Positions 9,817-17,822 of a stretch of 17,939 nt of DNA are shown here, in pieces. The stretch is from B21-G16 sp003644825 [NCBI: Candidatus Zhuqueibacterota bacterium]. Lineage in GTDB: Bacteria; SM23-31; B21-G16. The position numbers and the translations under genes are program-made. The DNA lies in the NCBI GenBank assembly GCA_003644825.1, contig QNDJ01000005.1, forward strand, positions 1 through 17,939, written 5' to 3'. Under the pieces are notes generated by a model. The model saw only the letters and a list, made by a program, of their open reading frames with translations. It had not been told where the DNA came from and made no database searches. Position 1 is the first letter of the stretch; each line of letters opens with the position of its first letter.

Positions 9817-9847
9817 TGGAGTTCTAAAGATAAAAAGATATATCGAA

Positions 9848-10957
9848 CTAATGAGAAATTTTCATAGTCTTACTGTCAAATAACTCATTAAGATGAAGGT
9901 TACACCTGGGGCTCCAACCGAATACTTTTTCCCATACTTCTCTTGTTTCCATACAGAGATATACAAATATATTATTGTTATATTCATTTAACCATTTAAG
10001 CATCTTAGAATAAATAGAGGTTCTTACAGGTTTAATATATCTGAATTTACCATCAGAACAGGGTATATGTTCACCATAAAGAATCTTACTTTCTGGAAAT
10101 CTATCCTTTATTATTGGTTTCAGAGAAGGAAAATACCTGAACGTCCCAAGACTTATCCAGGCGATTGAAGAAGGTTCAATTTTTTTAGATATTTTATTTA
10201 TTATATCATAATATTCGTTTTCCCAGCCTTCATAGTGTATAATCGGGTCAAAATGAAAGCCAATTTTGTAACCGGCATTCTGACATTTTAATGCAGAATC
10301 TATTCTCTCATCAAGAGATGAACAATTCTTTTCTTCGGAATCAATAATAGATTGAGGATTTAATGACCACGAAATCACAGTTCTTCCCTGATGGTCTTCA
10401 TTTAACAGACTATCTATCTTACTGGATTTTGTTTTAAGTTCAAGAATAGCATTTTTTTTGTCTTTAAATAAATTTATAAGTTCTTTATTAATGTTCATTA
10501 TTTCATCGAGAGCAATACTATCTGTAAATTCTCCTGTCCCAATCCTGAATTTATATTCTGGATAGCGAGCTAATAGTTCCCTGAACTGAACAATAAAATC
10601 CTCATAATTAACATATATACTTGTAAATGGATTATTAATATATCCCTGTAAAAAACAATAAGAACAGTCAAAAGGACAATTTTCAGCAAAAGTAGCAACA
10701 TAATAATTACAACAAATTAAACCCTTAGTGCCGGGGCATTTCTTAATGATTCTACCCTTATGTTTTCTGATATAGATTCTCCTCTTTGAATGATTTATAA
10801 GTTCATTAATATTATAATAAGTATCAAATTTTTCATTTTTATCACTATCTATAATGATAACTTCAGCTCCATTCAAATTCTTTAAGATTCTCTGTGTGAA
10901 GGAGTTTTTTAATACTTCTTTTTGAATTAAAACGAGTTCTGGCTTAAATTCAAACAT
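9848..10957 (-). CDS. Radical SAM protein, spore photoproduct lyase-like
   Basis: A 369-residue radical SAM enzyme of the spore photoproduct lyase (SPL) superfamily. The iron-sulfur cluster motif C-x3-C-x2-C is Cys94, Cys98 and Cys101 in CPFDCSYCFLQ. The conserved segment TGEFTDSIALD (141-151) and the C-terminal CMETREVWEKVFGW also match SPL-like proteins as I remember them. Genuine Bacillus SPL has a hydrogen-donor cysteine (Cys141) just before its equivalent of the T-D-S segment. Here I see Gly-Glu-Phe, so direct repair of spore photoproduct is doubtful. Extra cysteines at 74, 82 and 83 lie close to the cluster motif. SPL-like proteins of unknown substrate are common in non-sporulating bacteria. 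It is the last gene of the minus-strand run, starting three bases after the esterase stop, with no strong ribosome site, which suggests translational coupling. Confidence 0.82.
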   Translation of the reverse strand: MFEFKPELVLIQKEVLKNSFTQRILKNLNGAEVIIIDSDKNEKFDTYYNINELINHSKRRIYIRKHKGRIIKKCPGTKGLICCNYYVATFAENCPFDCSYCFLQGYINNPFTSIYVNYEDFIVQFRELLARYPEYKFRIGTGEFTDSIALDEIMNINKELINLFKDKKNAILELKTKSSKIDSLLNEDHQGRTVISWSLNPQSIIDSEEKNCSSLDERIDSALKCQNAGYKIGFHFDPIIHYEGWENEYYDIINKISKKIEPSSIAWISLGTFRYFPSLKPIIKDRFPESKILYGEHIPCSDGKFRYIKPVRTSIYSKMLKWLNEYNNNIFVYLCMETREVWEKVFGWSPRCNLHLNELFDSKTMKISH

Positions 10958-10960
10958 AGT

Positions 10961-11688
10961 TCATCTTGAAAAATAATAAGCATGAAAACTCAGGTGGTCC
11001 CAGTAATGAGCAGCCCAGTAACTCCAGTTATGCTGACCGGGATATTCATTATATATATGAGGAATACCCAGCTGAACAAGGTAATCGTGAAGCTGTCTGT
11101 TATCATTCAAAAGCTGGTCCTGCTGGCCACAATCAAACATAACTTTAACGCCTCTTAAACCATCTGCAACAGATAAAACTGTATTAATTCTTCCTGCACT
11201 TAAAGCAGAAGCAGAATTAAACATATCGCTGTGTCGGGCTGCAATATATAACGCTCCACCACCACCCATACTAATACCACCAATACCTCTATTTTCTTTA
11301 TCGGTAAACGTATTAAAAGACCTGTCCACAAGGTCTATTATCTCCAGAACATAATCTTCATACCTTTTGGTAGTGTCAATAGGATCATTAACATAGGGAT
11401 GGGTTCCTGCTGCAATTGACACAATATACATCTCAAATTCTACAGCACCAGTAGAAAGGTCTGCTCCAGATGACCAGTTATAGGCATCTGCTCCATATCC
11501 GTTTAAAAGGTAAAGAACCGGTGAAGGCTTCTTCTCGTTCCTCGGCGTAAATACTAAAAACAGACTCTCCTGCGAAATTGATTTACTATTAAACCTGTAA
11601 ATAATTAATCTCTCTTTATTTTCTTTACTACAATTAATAAAAAATGTTATATCGAATAAAATAATTAAATATATATATATTTTTTCAT
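10961..11688 (-). CDS. Putative secreted esterase, start out of frame with the core
   Basis: An alpha/beta hydrolase of the putative esterase family (PF00756, esterase D-like). Counting from the internal ATG at 11431, the nucleophile is Ser54 in GISMGGGG (codon 11272-11270), followed by Asp105 in CGQQDQLL and His134 in PGQHNW, a complete triad. The internal ATG cannot be the true start. The frame is open further upstream and encodes conserved fold elements, including LFLVFTPRN, VLYLLNGYGADAYNWSSG and STGAVEF, with no ATG, GTG or TTG. Upstream of these is a hydrophobic stretch (YLIILFDITFFINC) like a signal peptide. The nearest ATG (11688-11686), 15 bases after the ParB-like gene, reads into a stop after seven codons. 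Adding one base in the A6 run, or removing one AT unit from the (AT)6 repeat, joins it in frame as MKK(I)YIYLIIL. So the gene is frameshifted, phase-off, or starts at a non-standard codon. The coordinates assume the ATG at 11688. Confidence 0.7.
11669..11685 (-). repeat. Short repeat tract (A6 plus (AT)6) just after the esterase start
   Basis: Read on the minus strand, the ATG at 11688-11686 is followed by six A and then (AT)6 when the last A is shared. Both tracts are prone to slippage. The present length puts the start codon out of frame with the esterase; one more A or one AT unit fewer restores the frame. Confidence 0.75.
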
Positions 11689-11703
11689 TTTAACTTAACT
11701 CTA

Positions 11704-12669
11704 TTATAACATTTCAAGAATTTTTCCAAAACTTTCATTATGATACAGGTAATTAATAGCTTCAATCGCTTCTTTTAATTTTTCTTTTCTGTCTACTGAA
11801 AAGTTAAAATTTATAGCATTTCCCTCAAGAAACTCCGGAATAGACAACCTGATATAACCAGGAACCTTTATTGAATTTAGTTTCCCTTTTATTTCCCTTT
11901 CTTTCTTATATAACACTGGATATCTATTTTCCTTAACGATTTGTTTAATTTTTTCCAGTTTCTGGGAATGGGTCAACTTTTTATTTTCTTGTACATCCTT
12001 TATTCCACTAATTGACAGAAATTTTTCTAAAGTTATATTGTCTCTATGAATTATCTCTTCAAGATAAGTAAGGATAATTCTTAGATTGGAACCCTTCATT
12101 TTTAAGCTTTTCATCAAACTGTAAATCAGAGTTAATTCCGAAGGTTCAAAACGAAAGAACTGTTTTATAATGTTCGGATGTAAGTCATTCTCCACAATGT
12201 AATCTTTTATATTTTCATCAAGCTTACATAAATGAAAATACACATCAGAATAATATCCACTTATATTAAACAGCGGAAAATACTCTCTTATAACATCAGC
12301 CTTTTTTAAAGAAAAATCATTTACAAGCTTGTTTAAAACAATTGATATTTCAACAATATTTAATCTGTTTTTCTCAGTAAGAGTATCGTAAAGTTTCTTC
12401 TGGAAAATGTTATACTCAGTAATATCTTCAGAATTATAAATAATAGACTCAAATTTCTGAATGCCGATTTTCATACCCGCAAAAACTCTTTTTCGCCCAT
12501 CCACAACAATTAAATTATCCTTTTTTTTATAAAGAATAACAGGCATAAAAATACCAACTTTTTTAACCGATGAAATTATATTCTCATTCACACCAGGATA
12601 AGCAAAATCGAATAATTTATCTTCTAAGTCAATCTTTGAAATATGGACTTCCTTAAAAATTTTATTCAT
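11704..12669 (-). CDS. ParB-family protein (ParB N-terminal and HTH-like regions)
   Basis: A 321-residue protein with ParB/Spo0J family features. The N-terminal ParB-like domain covers about 1-85, with VVDGRKRVFAGMKIG at 55-69 in place of the usual GERR box (here G58-R59-K60-R61). The next segment, LTEKNRLNIVEISIVLNKL, resembles the ParB box that follows, and is followed by a helical region like the ParB helix-turn-helix (about 115-185). In ParB proteins the first domain binds CTP and the second binds parS. Residues after 200 are helical and lysine-rich, with no recognisable family. No parA partner and no parS-like palindrome were seen, and the gene sits inside what looks like a metabolic operon. 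A role as transcription regulator or nucleotide-dependent switch is therefore as likely as DNA partition. Its start overlaps the glycosyltransferase stop by eight bases, implying coupled translation. Confidence 0.72.
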   Translation of the reverse strand: MNKIFKEVHISKIDLEDKLFDFAYPGVNENIISSVKKVGIFMPVILYKKKDNLIVVDGRKRVFAGMKIGIQKFESIIYNSEDITEYNIFQKKLYDTLTEKNRLNIVEISIVLNKLVNDFSLKKADVIREYFPLFNISGYYSDVYFHLCKLDENIKDYIVENDLHPNIIKQFFRFEPSELTLIYSLMKSLKMKGSNLRIILTYLEEIIHRDNITLEKFLSISGIKDVQENKKLTHSQKLEKIKQIVKENRYPVLYKKEREIKGKLNSIKVPGYIRLSIPEFLEGNAINFNFSVDRKEKLKEAIEAINYLYHNESFGKILEML

Positions 12670-13492
12670 TATATTTCCATTTTTTTATAATTTTGAGATA
12701 ATATTCAGCTTCTTTATATTTTTTTCTTTTCTTGAAACCATTAACAAGGATTTCGCACTTTCTAATCAATTCTTTCACAGCCAGATTTTTTTGTCGGGGT
12801 TCAAGGCTCTCATTCTTTAGTAATTTTTCAATTGAGTAAACTCTAAATCTATCATTTCCCCAGTATTTATGAGACAGCTGGTCTTTATGTCCTCCATATT
12901 TTATTATTAAAGGTTTATCAATAAAATGAACAGGATAATCCTTTGAAATCCTCAACCAGAGGTCATAATCCTCACAAACCTCCAGATTCTCATCAAAATA
13001 TCCAACTTTATCAAAAATTTCTCTTTTTATCATTACAGATGAGGCACTAATAATACACATTTCAAGAGATTTCTCAAATAAATCACCGGAAAACTTTTTA
13101 TGTTTCTTGCGGGGATTAACTCTCAAACCATTTCTTATCCAGATTTCATCTGTGTAAGAAATATGAAATTCGGGATTTTTTTTCATTTCATCAAACTGTA
13201 TTTCAAGTTTTCTTTTTTTCCATAAATCATCAGAATCCAGAAAACAGATATATTCTGAAGACGATTCCCTTATACCTCTATTTCTGGCAGAGCTAACCCC
13301 TCTGTTGTTCTGATATATATATTTTAATTTACCAGAGTATTTTCTCAGCTTTTTCTCTGTTCCATCAGTAGAACCATCATCAACAACAATAAGCTCATAA
13401 TTAGAGAAGGTTTGAGCTAAAACAGAATCAACCGCATTACAAACAAGGTCAGTCCGATTATAGGTTGGAATAATAACGCTAACATCCGGCAT
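12662..13492 (-). CDS. Family 2 glycosyltransferase (GT-A fold)
   Basis: Transfers a sugar from a nucleotide-sugar donor, probably to a lipid-linked or surface glycan. The 276-residue protein opens with VSVIIPTYNR, has the nucleotide-binding VVDDGSTDGT (Asp38-Asp39) and the metal-binding DSDD (86-89) in FLDSDDLW, and continues with an acceptor-side segment around CEDYDLWLRIS, all typical of GT2. No transmembrane segment is seen, so it is a cytoplasmic or membrane-associated enzyme. The C-terminal 40 residues are lysine-rich. The acceptor cannot be predicted, and no other polysaccharide synthesis genes are present in the window. It starts one base after the stop of the cyclase-like gene and lacks a clear ribosome site of its own, so coupling is likely. 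Confidence 0.93.
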   Translation of the reverse strand: MPDVSVIIPTYNRTDLVCNAVDSVLAQTFSNYELIVVDDGSTDGTEKKLRKYSGKLKYIYQNNRGVSSARNRGIRESSSEYICFLDSDDLWKKRKLEIQFDEMKKNPEFHISYTDEIWIRNGLRVNPRKKHKKFSGDLFEKSLEMCIISASSVMIKREIFDKVGYFDENLEVCEDYDLWLRISKDYPVHFIDKPLIIKYGGHKDQLSHKYWGNDRFRVYSIEKLLKNESLEPRQKNLAVKELIRKCEILVNGFKKRKKYKEAEYYLKIIKKWKYNE

Positions 13493-13493
13493 T

Positions 13494-14279
13494 TTACTGA
13501 ATTACTGCAAAAATTCTTGCCTGACTTCCAGAAGCATTCTCTATTTTAAGAGGCGCAATTATCAGAAAAAATCCTTTTGCAGGAAGTTTATCAAGATTTG
13601 CAAGATTTTCCAGAATAAATTTTCCTGCTTTCATAAGAGTATGATGAACAGGAAAATCCTTTGAAAGTCCATAATCACCACTGAGATTATCTATTCCGAC
13701 CCCTTTGATGTTTCTTTGATTTACCAGAAACTCTACAGATTCTTTCGAAAAAGCTGGAAAATGGAGATTACCTTCTTTATCAGCATTTTTATACTTTTCA
13801 TAATCGTTCCAGTATTTACTCCATCCGGTCTTCAACAGTACTATACTCTCAGGGGGAATAGTCCCGTTTGTTGTTTCCCAATCAGTAATATCCTGAACTG
13901 TAAGAAGATAATCGGGGTTTTTGTCGCATTTTTTCTCAATATCTATTAAGATACCGTCCCCGAAAAGTTTTTTAGCATCAAGTTTATCAACAGTCAATTG
14001 ACCTTTTTCAAAGTGAGCAGGAGCATCAAAATGTGTGCCAAGATGAATCGGCGTTGAATAGGCTTCTGAAAGAACACCATCCTTCTCATAACCCGCAATT
14101 ATGGTCATTTTAAAAGGAAAATAACCAGCTCCAGGCCAGTATGGATTCTTTTCATTAAGGTTGTAAGTAAGGTCAATAATATTTGCCTTTTCAAGCCAGG
14201 TATTATCAAGTTTTGTCTTAGCACACCCCGATAATAGAAAAACAGATAAAATTACTATTAATACTTTCTTTGAAAACAT
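13494..14279 (-). CDS. Cyclase/kynurenine formamidase-like metal hydrolase, lipoprotein
   Basis: A 261-residue member of the cyclase family (PF04199), which includes kynurenine formamidase and other metal-dependent hydrolases. The metal motif H-x-G-T-H-F-D-A-P-x-H is at 79-89 (His79, His83, Asp85, His89). The N-terminus is a lipoprotein signal: a basic start, a hydrophobic core and the lipobox LSGC with Cys19. It is thus predicted to be anchored on the outer face of the inner membrane or in the outer membrane, unlike the cytoplasmic tryptophan-pathway enzyme. An excellent ribosome site (AGGAGG, 14286-14291) precedes the ATG. The natural substrate is unknown; family members act on formamides, amides and some cyclic compounds. 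It lies between the peptidase-like gene and the glycosyltransferase, whose start is one base after its stop. Confidence 0.87.
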   Translation of the reverse strand: MFSKKVLIVILSVFLLSGCAKTKLDNTWLEKANIIDLTYNLNEKNPYWPGAGYFPFKMTIIAGYEKDGVLSEAYSTPIHLGTHFDAPAHFEKGQLTVDKLDAKKLFGDGILIDIEKKCDKNPDYLLTVQDITDWETTNGTIPPESIVLLKTGWSKYWNDYEKYKNADKEGNLHFPAFSKESVEFLVNQRNIKGVGIDNLSGDYGLSKDFPVHHTLMKAGKFILENLANLDKLPAKGFFLIIAPLKIENASGSQARIFAVIQ

Positions 14280-14341
14280 CTTTCCCCTCCTTTCCTTTAT
14301 TTATATCCAATTTAAAAATTTAATTCTGTAAACCAACACGT

Positions 14342-15346
14342 TCAGAATAGAACGTTAAAATCTCTCAGCCATTTAATAGTTTTATCTGAAAGTAGTCTTG
14401 AATTCAATTTACCATTTTTTATTATTGAAAGTTCATCAACTGTAAAAGAACAGGGGCCAAATACAACATCAAGGTGTCGTCCTTCTCTTCTACCACCAAA
14501 TGAAATATTACTTCCCAATCCTATGTGAGCAGTTCCAAGGATTTTCTCTTCTTGAATAGAATCTCTGTAGTTATAAATTGTTTTATATGGTGAAATACCA
14601 AATGATATTTCCCCAATATACTCTAATTCTGGATATCCATCTATCAGGTTAATGAATTTTTTACATTCAGGTTCAATAAATATCCTATCATTTTTAACCT
14701 TAAAAATAGCTCTATTATTATCTTTAGATATTCCAAGATGTTTTACTTTAATATTAGAATAGAGATAACCATTAATACTCTCTTCTTTGAGTCCGAAAGA
14801 AATCTCTCCTGCAGGAAAGTTTCCTCCGGTACCCGGTTTACTATAATCTCCATCCTCAAAAAATACACCATTTACTTCTGCAGTTAGATATGTTTTTTCA
14901 GATGTAACAATAATACTTTTGACATTTTTAAGATGTTTCTTAAGATCCTCACAGATCAATTTTAGTTTTGAGGGTTCAGCAAGGCAGGGACCATCCGCAA
15001 GCATTTTTAGGGTTCCAGAATACGAGCACAACCTCTTCTTTAACCTGTGTTTGGCTATCCATCTTTCCCTTTTGTGCCATATTGAATTTCTCAGAAAAAA
15101 AATTATCACATTATGGGTATTATCAAGCATCTTCTCAAGGATTGTTTCTGGAATTACAACACCATCATAATCAATTTTTAATTCAGCAAAATTTAAATTC
15201 CTCTTTCTTACTAAAAGTTTTAATTCTTTAATTATATTCCTTCTGGATGATTCAAAACAGACTAAAACGGCATCATTATTATTAACACAAAGATAGCTAA
15301 AAAGAAGGTTATATAAGCCCTTAAATCTATAATTAACTTGATTCAT
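14342..15346 (-). CDS. M29-like (aminopeptidase T family) metallopeptidase, short form
   Basis: A 334-residue protein whose C-terminal half carries the metal ligands of the M29 aminopeptidases. These are Glu181 in GNFPAGEISFG, Glu246 in YIGEISFG, His274 in LGTAHIGLG, and His291 and Asp293 in GRHLDVVFG. The spacing of the first three ligands is close to that recalled for Thermus and Staphylococcus M29 enzymes (about 65 and 29 residues). The second His is nearer than usual and I do not see the usual Tyr seven residues after the first His. The protein is roughly 80 residues shorter than typical members, mainly in the N-terminal domain. It probably releases N-terminal amino acids from peptides in the cytoplasm, since there is no signal peptide; a related dioxygenase-like activity (NicX-type) cannot be excluded. 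It is the first gene of the minus-strand run, with no clear ribosome site. Confidence 0.72.
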   Translation of the reverse strand: MNQVNYRFKGLYNLLFSYLCVNNNDAVLVCFESSRRNIIKELKLLVRKRNLNFAELKIDYDGVVIPETILEKMLDNTHNVIIFFLRNSIWHKRERWIAKHRLKKRLCSYSGTLKMLADGPCLAEPSKLKLICEDLKKHLKNVKSIIVTSEKTYLTAEVNGVFFEDGDYSKPGTGGNFPAGEISFGLKEESINGYLYSNIKVKHLGISKDNNRAIFKVKNDRIFIEPECKKFINLIDGYPELEYIGEISFGISPYKTIYNYRDSIQEEKILGTAHIGLGSNISFGGRREGRHLDVVFGPCSFTVDELSIIKNGKLNSRLLSDKTIKWLRDFNVLF

Positions 15347-15371
15347 AATTCTACATACAATTATTTATCTG

Positions 15372-15400
15372 AATATAATTTATTTTTTTCTATATTTTAA
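15372..15400 (-). promoter_or_regulatory. Possible sigma-70-like promoter for the minus-strand operon
   Basis: Read on the minus strand, TTAAAA (15400-15395) is followed after 17 bases by TATATT (15377-15372), 25 bases before the M29-like start. The surrounding sequence is very AT-rich, so chance matches are common. Confidence 0.35.
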
Positions 15401-15425
15401 AGGAAAAATTTACTCTTTATATTTG

Positions 15426-15454
15426 TTGACTTATTAACTTTTCTTTAGTATATT
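15426..15454 (+). promoter_or_regulatory. Sigma-70-like promoter for the YifB/ComM gene
   Basis: TTGACT (15426-15431) and TATATT (15449-15454) are separated by 17 bases, each one mismatch or so from consensus. The -10 box ends 48 bases before the ATG at 15503. This is the best promoter match noticed in the window. Confidence 0.6.
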
Positions 15455-15502
15455 CATATAACTTCATACAATTAAAAATCCTATCTAAAAAATGAAAAAG
15501 TA

Positions 15503-17038
15503 ATGCTTTCAAAAGTATTAAGTTCAGCAGTTCTTGGAATTGATGCTTACATCATAGAAGTGGAAACAAACCTCGAAAGCACAGTTCCTTCATTCTCCAC
15601 TGTTGGTTTACCCGATGGTGCTGTTAAAGAAAGCAAGGAAAGGGTTTCAGCGGCAATAAAAAATACCGGTTATATTTTTCCTAATAAAAGGATAACCATT
15701 AATCTTGCTCCTGCTGATATAAAAAAAGAAGGTTCCGCTCTTGATTTACCCATTGCTGTTGGTATTCTCGCTGCTTACGGGATAGTAGAAAAAGAAAAAC
15801 TGGATAAATATATAATTCTTGGAGAATTATCTCTGGATGGAAGTTTACGGTCTATAAAAGGTTCTCTTTCAATTTCTATAACAGCAAAAAAAGAGGGATT
15901 TAAAGGAATAATTCTACCGGAAAAAAATGCTAAAGAGGCAAGTATTGTAGAAGATATTGAAGTATATCCTGTATCTTCTTTAAAAGAAACAGTTGAATTA
16001 CTGAACGGCGAAAATAATCTTAAACCATATAAGATTGATGTTAACGAAGTTTTCAAAAGAAATATTGAATACAATATTGATTTTATTGATGTGAAAGGAC
16101 AGGAACACGCCAAGAGAGCTCTGGAAGTAGCAGCTGCTGGTGGGCATAATATAATAATGATTGGTCCACCTGGTTCCGGTAAAACAATGCTTGCCAGGAG
16201 GATTCCTACAATACTTCCTGATTTAACTCTTGAAGAAGCCTTGGAAACAACAAAAATTCATTCGGTTGCAGGTTATTTACCGCCTGATTCAGCCCTTATA
16301 GCAACACGTCCTTTCCGGGCGCCTCATCACACAATTTCTGATGCGGGTCTTATCGGGGGTGGTCAAATCCCGAAACCCGGAGAAGTAAGCCTTGCTCACC
16401 ATGGAGTCCTCTTCCTGGATGAACTAACCGAATTCAAAAAAAATGTCCTGGAAGTCTTAAGACAACCCCTTGAAGATAGAAAAGTTACAATTTCAAGAGC
16501 AACTTTATCCCTTACCTATCCATCAAGTTTTATGCTGGCTGCTGCTATGAATCCCTGTCCCTGCGGATATGCTACTGACCCTTATCACGAATGTTCCTGT
16601 ACTCCTTCACAAATTCAAAAATATCTCTCAAGAATTTCAGGACCCCTCCTTGATAGAATTGACATTCATATCGAAGTGCCCTCTGTTAAATATAAAGACC
16701 TCGCGGGTAAATCTACAGGAGAATCATCAAAAACTATAAGGGAAAGGGTTAAAAAAGCAAGGCTCATCCAATATGAACGGTTCAAAAATAGAAATGATAT
16801 ATATAATAACGCTGGTATGGAAGCAAGAGATATAAAAAAATACTGCAAAATTGATTTAAAAAGCGAAGAACTTTTAAGAATAGCAATCACAAAACTCGGG
16901 CTATCCGCAAGAGCTTATAACAGAATCCTGAAAGTAGCAAGGACTATAGCTGACCTGGAAAACTCGAAAGAAATTGTGCCTGAATTTATCAGTGAGGCAA
17001 TACAGTATAGAAGCCTGGATAGAAATCTGTGGCTGTAA
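15503..17038 (+). CDS. comM: YifB/ComM-type Mg chelatase-like AAA+ ATPase
   Basis: A 511-residue AAA+ ATPase of the YifB/ComM family. ComM is known in naturally transformable bacteria as a hexameric helicase that promotes branch migration during DNA integration; the family is present in many non-competent bacteria as well. The N-terminal domain (1-170) starts [20 protein letters not shown], matching the family start and supporting the ATG at 15503 despite a weak ribosome site. The Walker A motif GPPGSGKT is at 221-228 and Walker B LFLDEL has Asp306-Glu307. The cysteine-rich NPCPCG...CSC segment and the SGPLLDRID sensor/arginine region follow, and the C-terminal Mg-chelatase-like helical domain ends the protein. 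Full-length for the family. It is divergent from the minus-strand operon and followed after 24 bases by the Crp-like gene. Confidence 0.95.
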   Translation: MLSKVLSSAVLGIDAYIIEVETNLESTVPSFSTVGLPDGAVKESKERVSAAIKNTGYIFPNKRITINLAPADIKKEGSALDLPIAVGILAAYGIVEKEKLDKYIILGELSLDGSLRSIKGSLSISITAKKEGFKGIILPEKNAKEASIVEDIEVYPVSSLKETVELLNGENNLKPYKIDVNEVFKRNIEYNIDFIDVKGQEHAKRALEVAAAGGHNIIMIGPPGSGKTMLARRIPTILPDLTLEEALETTKIHSVAGYLPPDSALIATRPFRAPHHTISDAGLIGGGQIPKPGEVSLAHHGVLFLDELTEFKKNVLEVLRQPLEDRKVTISRATLSLTYPSSFMLAAAMNPCPCGYATDPYHECSCTPSQIQKYLSRISGPLLDRIDIHIEVPSVKYKDLAGKSTGESSKTIRERVKKARLIQYERFKNRNDIYNNAGMEARDIKKYCKIDLKSEELLRIAITKLGLSARAYNRILKVARTIADLENSKEIVPEFISEAIQYRSLDRNLWL

Positions 17039-17062
17039 ACTTTAAAATACAGGAAAAAAAAT

Positions 17063-17821
17063 ATGGCCGATGAACAAAAAGGAACAAAAACCCTCGGGAG
17101 ATTCTTTAAAAAAGGAGAAACCATCTTCAAAGAAGGTGACCTTGGCAATGAAATGTATATCATTCAATCAGGAAAAGTTGAAGTAGTTAAAAACGTAAAA
17201 GGGGAAGAAGTTGTACTTGCTACTCTTGATAAAAATGCATTTTTTGGAGAAATGGCATTATTCGGTGACCCTCATCGTTCTGCTACTATAAGGGCAGCTG
17301 AAGATACTACTATGGTTGTGATTAATAAAGAAACTCTTGAACAACAATTCCAGAAGGTCCCGGAGTGGTTCGTATCAATATTAAAAAAACTCGTTGAAAA
17401 CCTGCGACAGGTAAATAAAACTCTAAAATCAAGGTTTAAATATGGTATTGACTTCTCATTTGCTAAAACTCTTTTGTTGATAATAAAAAAATACGGCGAA
17501 CGAGAGGAAGGAGCTCTTGTTATGAAATTAAGCAAGGCAAAACAGGAACTCCAGACAGTCCTCAGTTTATCCAATACAGAATTCGCAGAAAAAATGAAGG
17601 AACTCCATTTTATGAAACTTGTTAAATTTTCGGTTCAGGATAACAAATTAATTGTCCCTGATGAAAGTAACCTTCGAAAATTTATTGTATTTCTTCGCTC
17701 AAAATCGCCTGAAAGCAATAAATCTGACACCGATATTAAAGAATTGCAGGAAGATAAAAAGTTAATCCTTTACTTTGAAAGAATGTATACTTTAATAAAT
17801 AAAAAAAGGGAGTCCAATTAA
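17063..17821 (+). CDS. Cyclic-nucleotide-binding Crp/Fnr-like protein
   Basis: A 252-residue protein with an N-terminal cyclic-nucleotide-binding domain (about 12-120). The phosphate-binding cassette is well kept: FGEMALFGDPHRSATIRA at 61-78, with Glu63 and Arg72-Ser73 equivalent to the cAMP-contacting Glu, Arg and Ser of CRP. A linker helix follows (about 100-130). Residues 145-225 have the layout of a winged helix (helices around AKQELQTVLSLSNTEFAEKM, a short hairpin, then LIVPDESNLRKF), but the recognition helix is not a clear Crp match. It could be a transcription regulator or a signal-binding adaptor. An extra charged tail of about 30 residues follows. The ATG at 17063 is preceded by CAGGA. 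The gene lies 24 bases after the YifB/ComM gene and one base before a small membrane protein, suggesting one transcript. Confidence 0.85.
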   Translation: MADEQKGTKTLGRFFKKGETIFKEGDLGNEMYIIQSGKVEVVKNVKGEEVVLATLDKNAFFGEMALFGDPHRSATIRAAEDTTMVVINKETLEQQFQKVPEWFVSILKKLVENLRQVNKTLKSRFKYGIDFSFAKTLLLIIKKYGEREEGALVMKLSKAKQELQTVLSLSNTEFAEKMKELHFMKLVKFSVQDNKLIVPDESNLRKFIVFLRSKSPESNKSDTDIKELQEDKKLILYFERMYTLINKKRESN

Positions 17822-17822
17822 A

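Noticed and set aside
9817-9847. Possible terminator between the convergent sulfatase and radical SAM genes
   Set aside because: The best pairing is AGTTC with GAACT around a ~20-base loop, without a T-tract. It is not convincing in such short AT-rich sequence.
11429-11431. ATG as the start of the esterase
   Set aside because: The codons upstream in the same frame encode recognisable parts of the esterase fold, so starting here would remove the first strands and the oxyanion region.
14338-14355. Inverted repeat ACGTTC-N6-GAACGT at the end of the M29-like gene
   Set aside because: Only six base pairs and no T-tract directly after it on either strand; too weak to call a terminator, and it lies inside an apparent operon.
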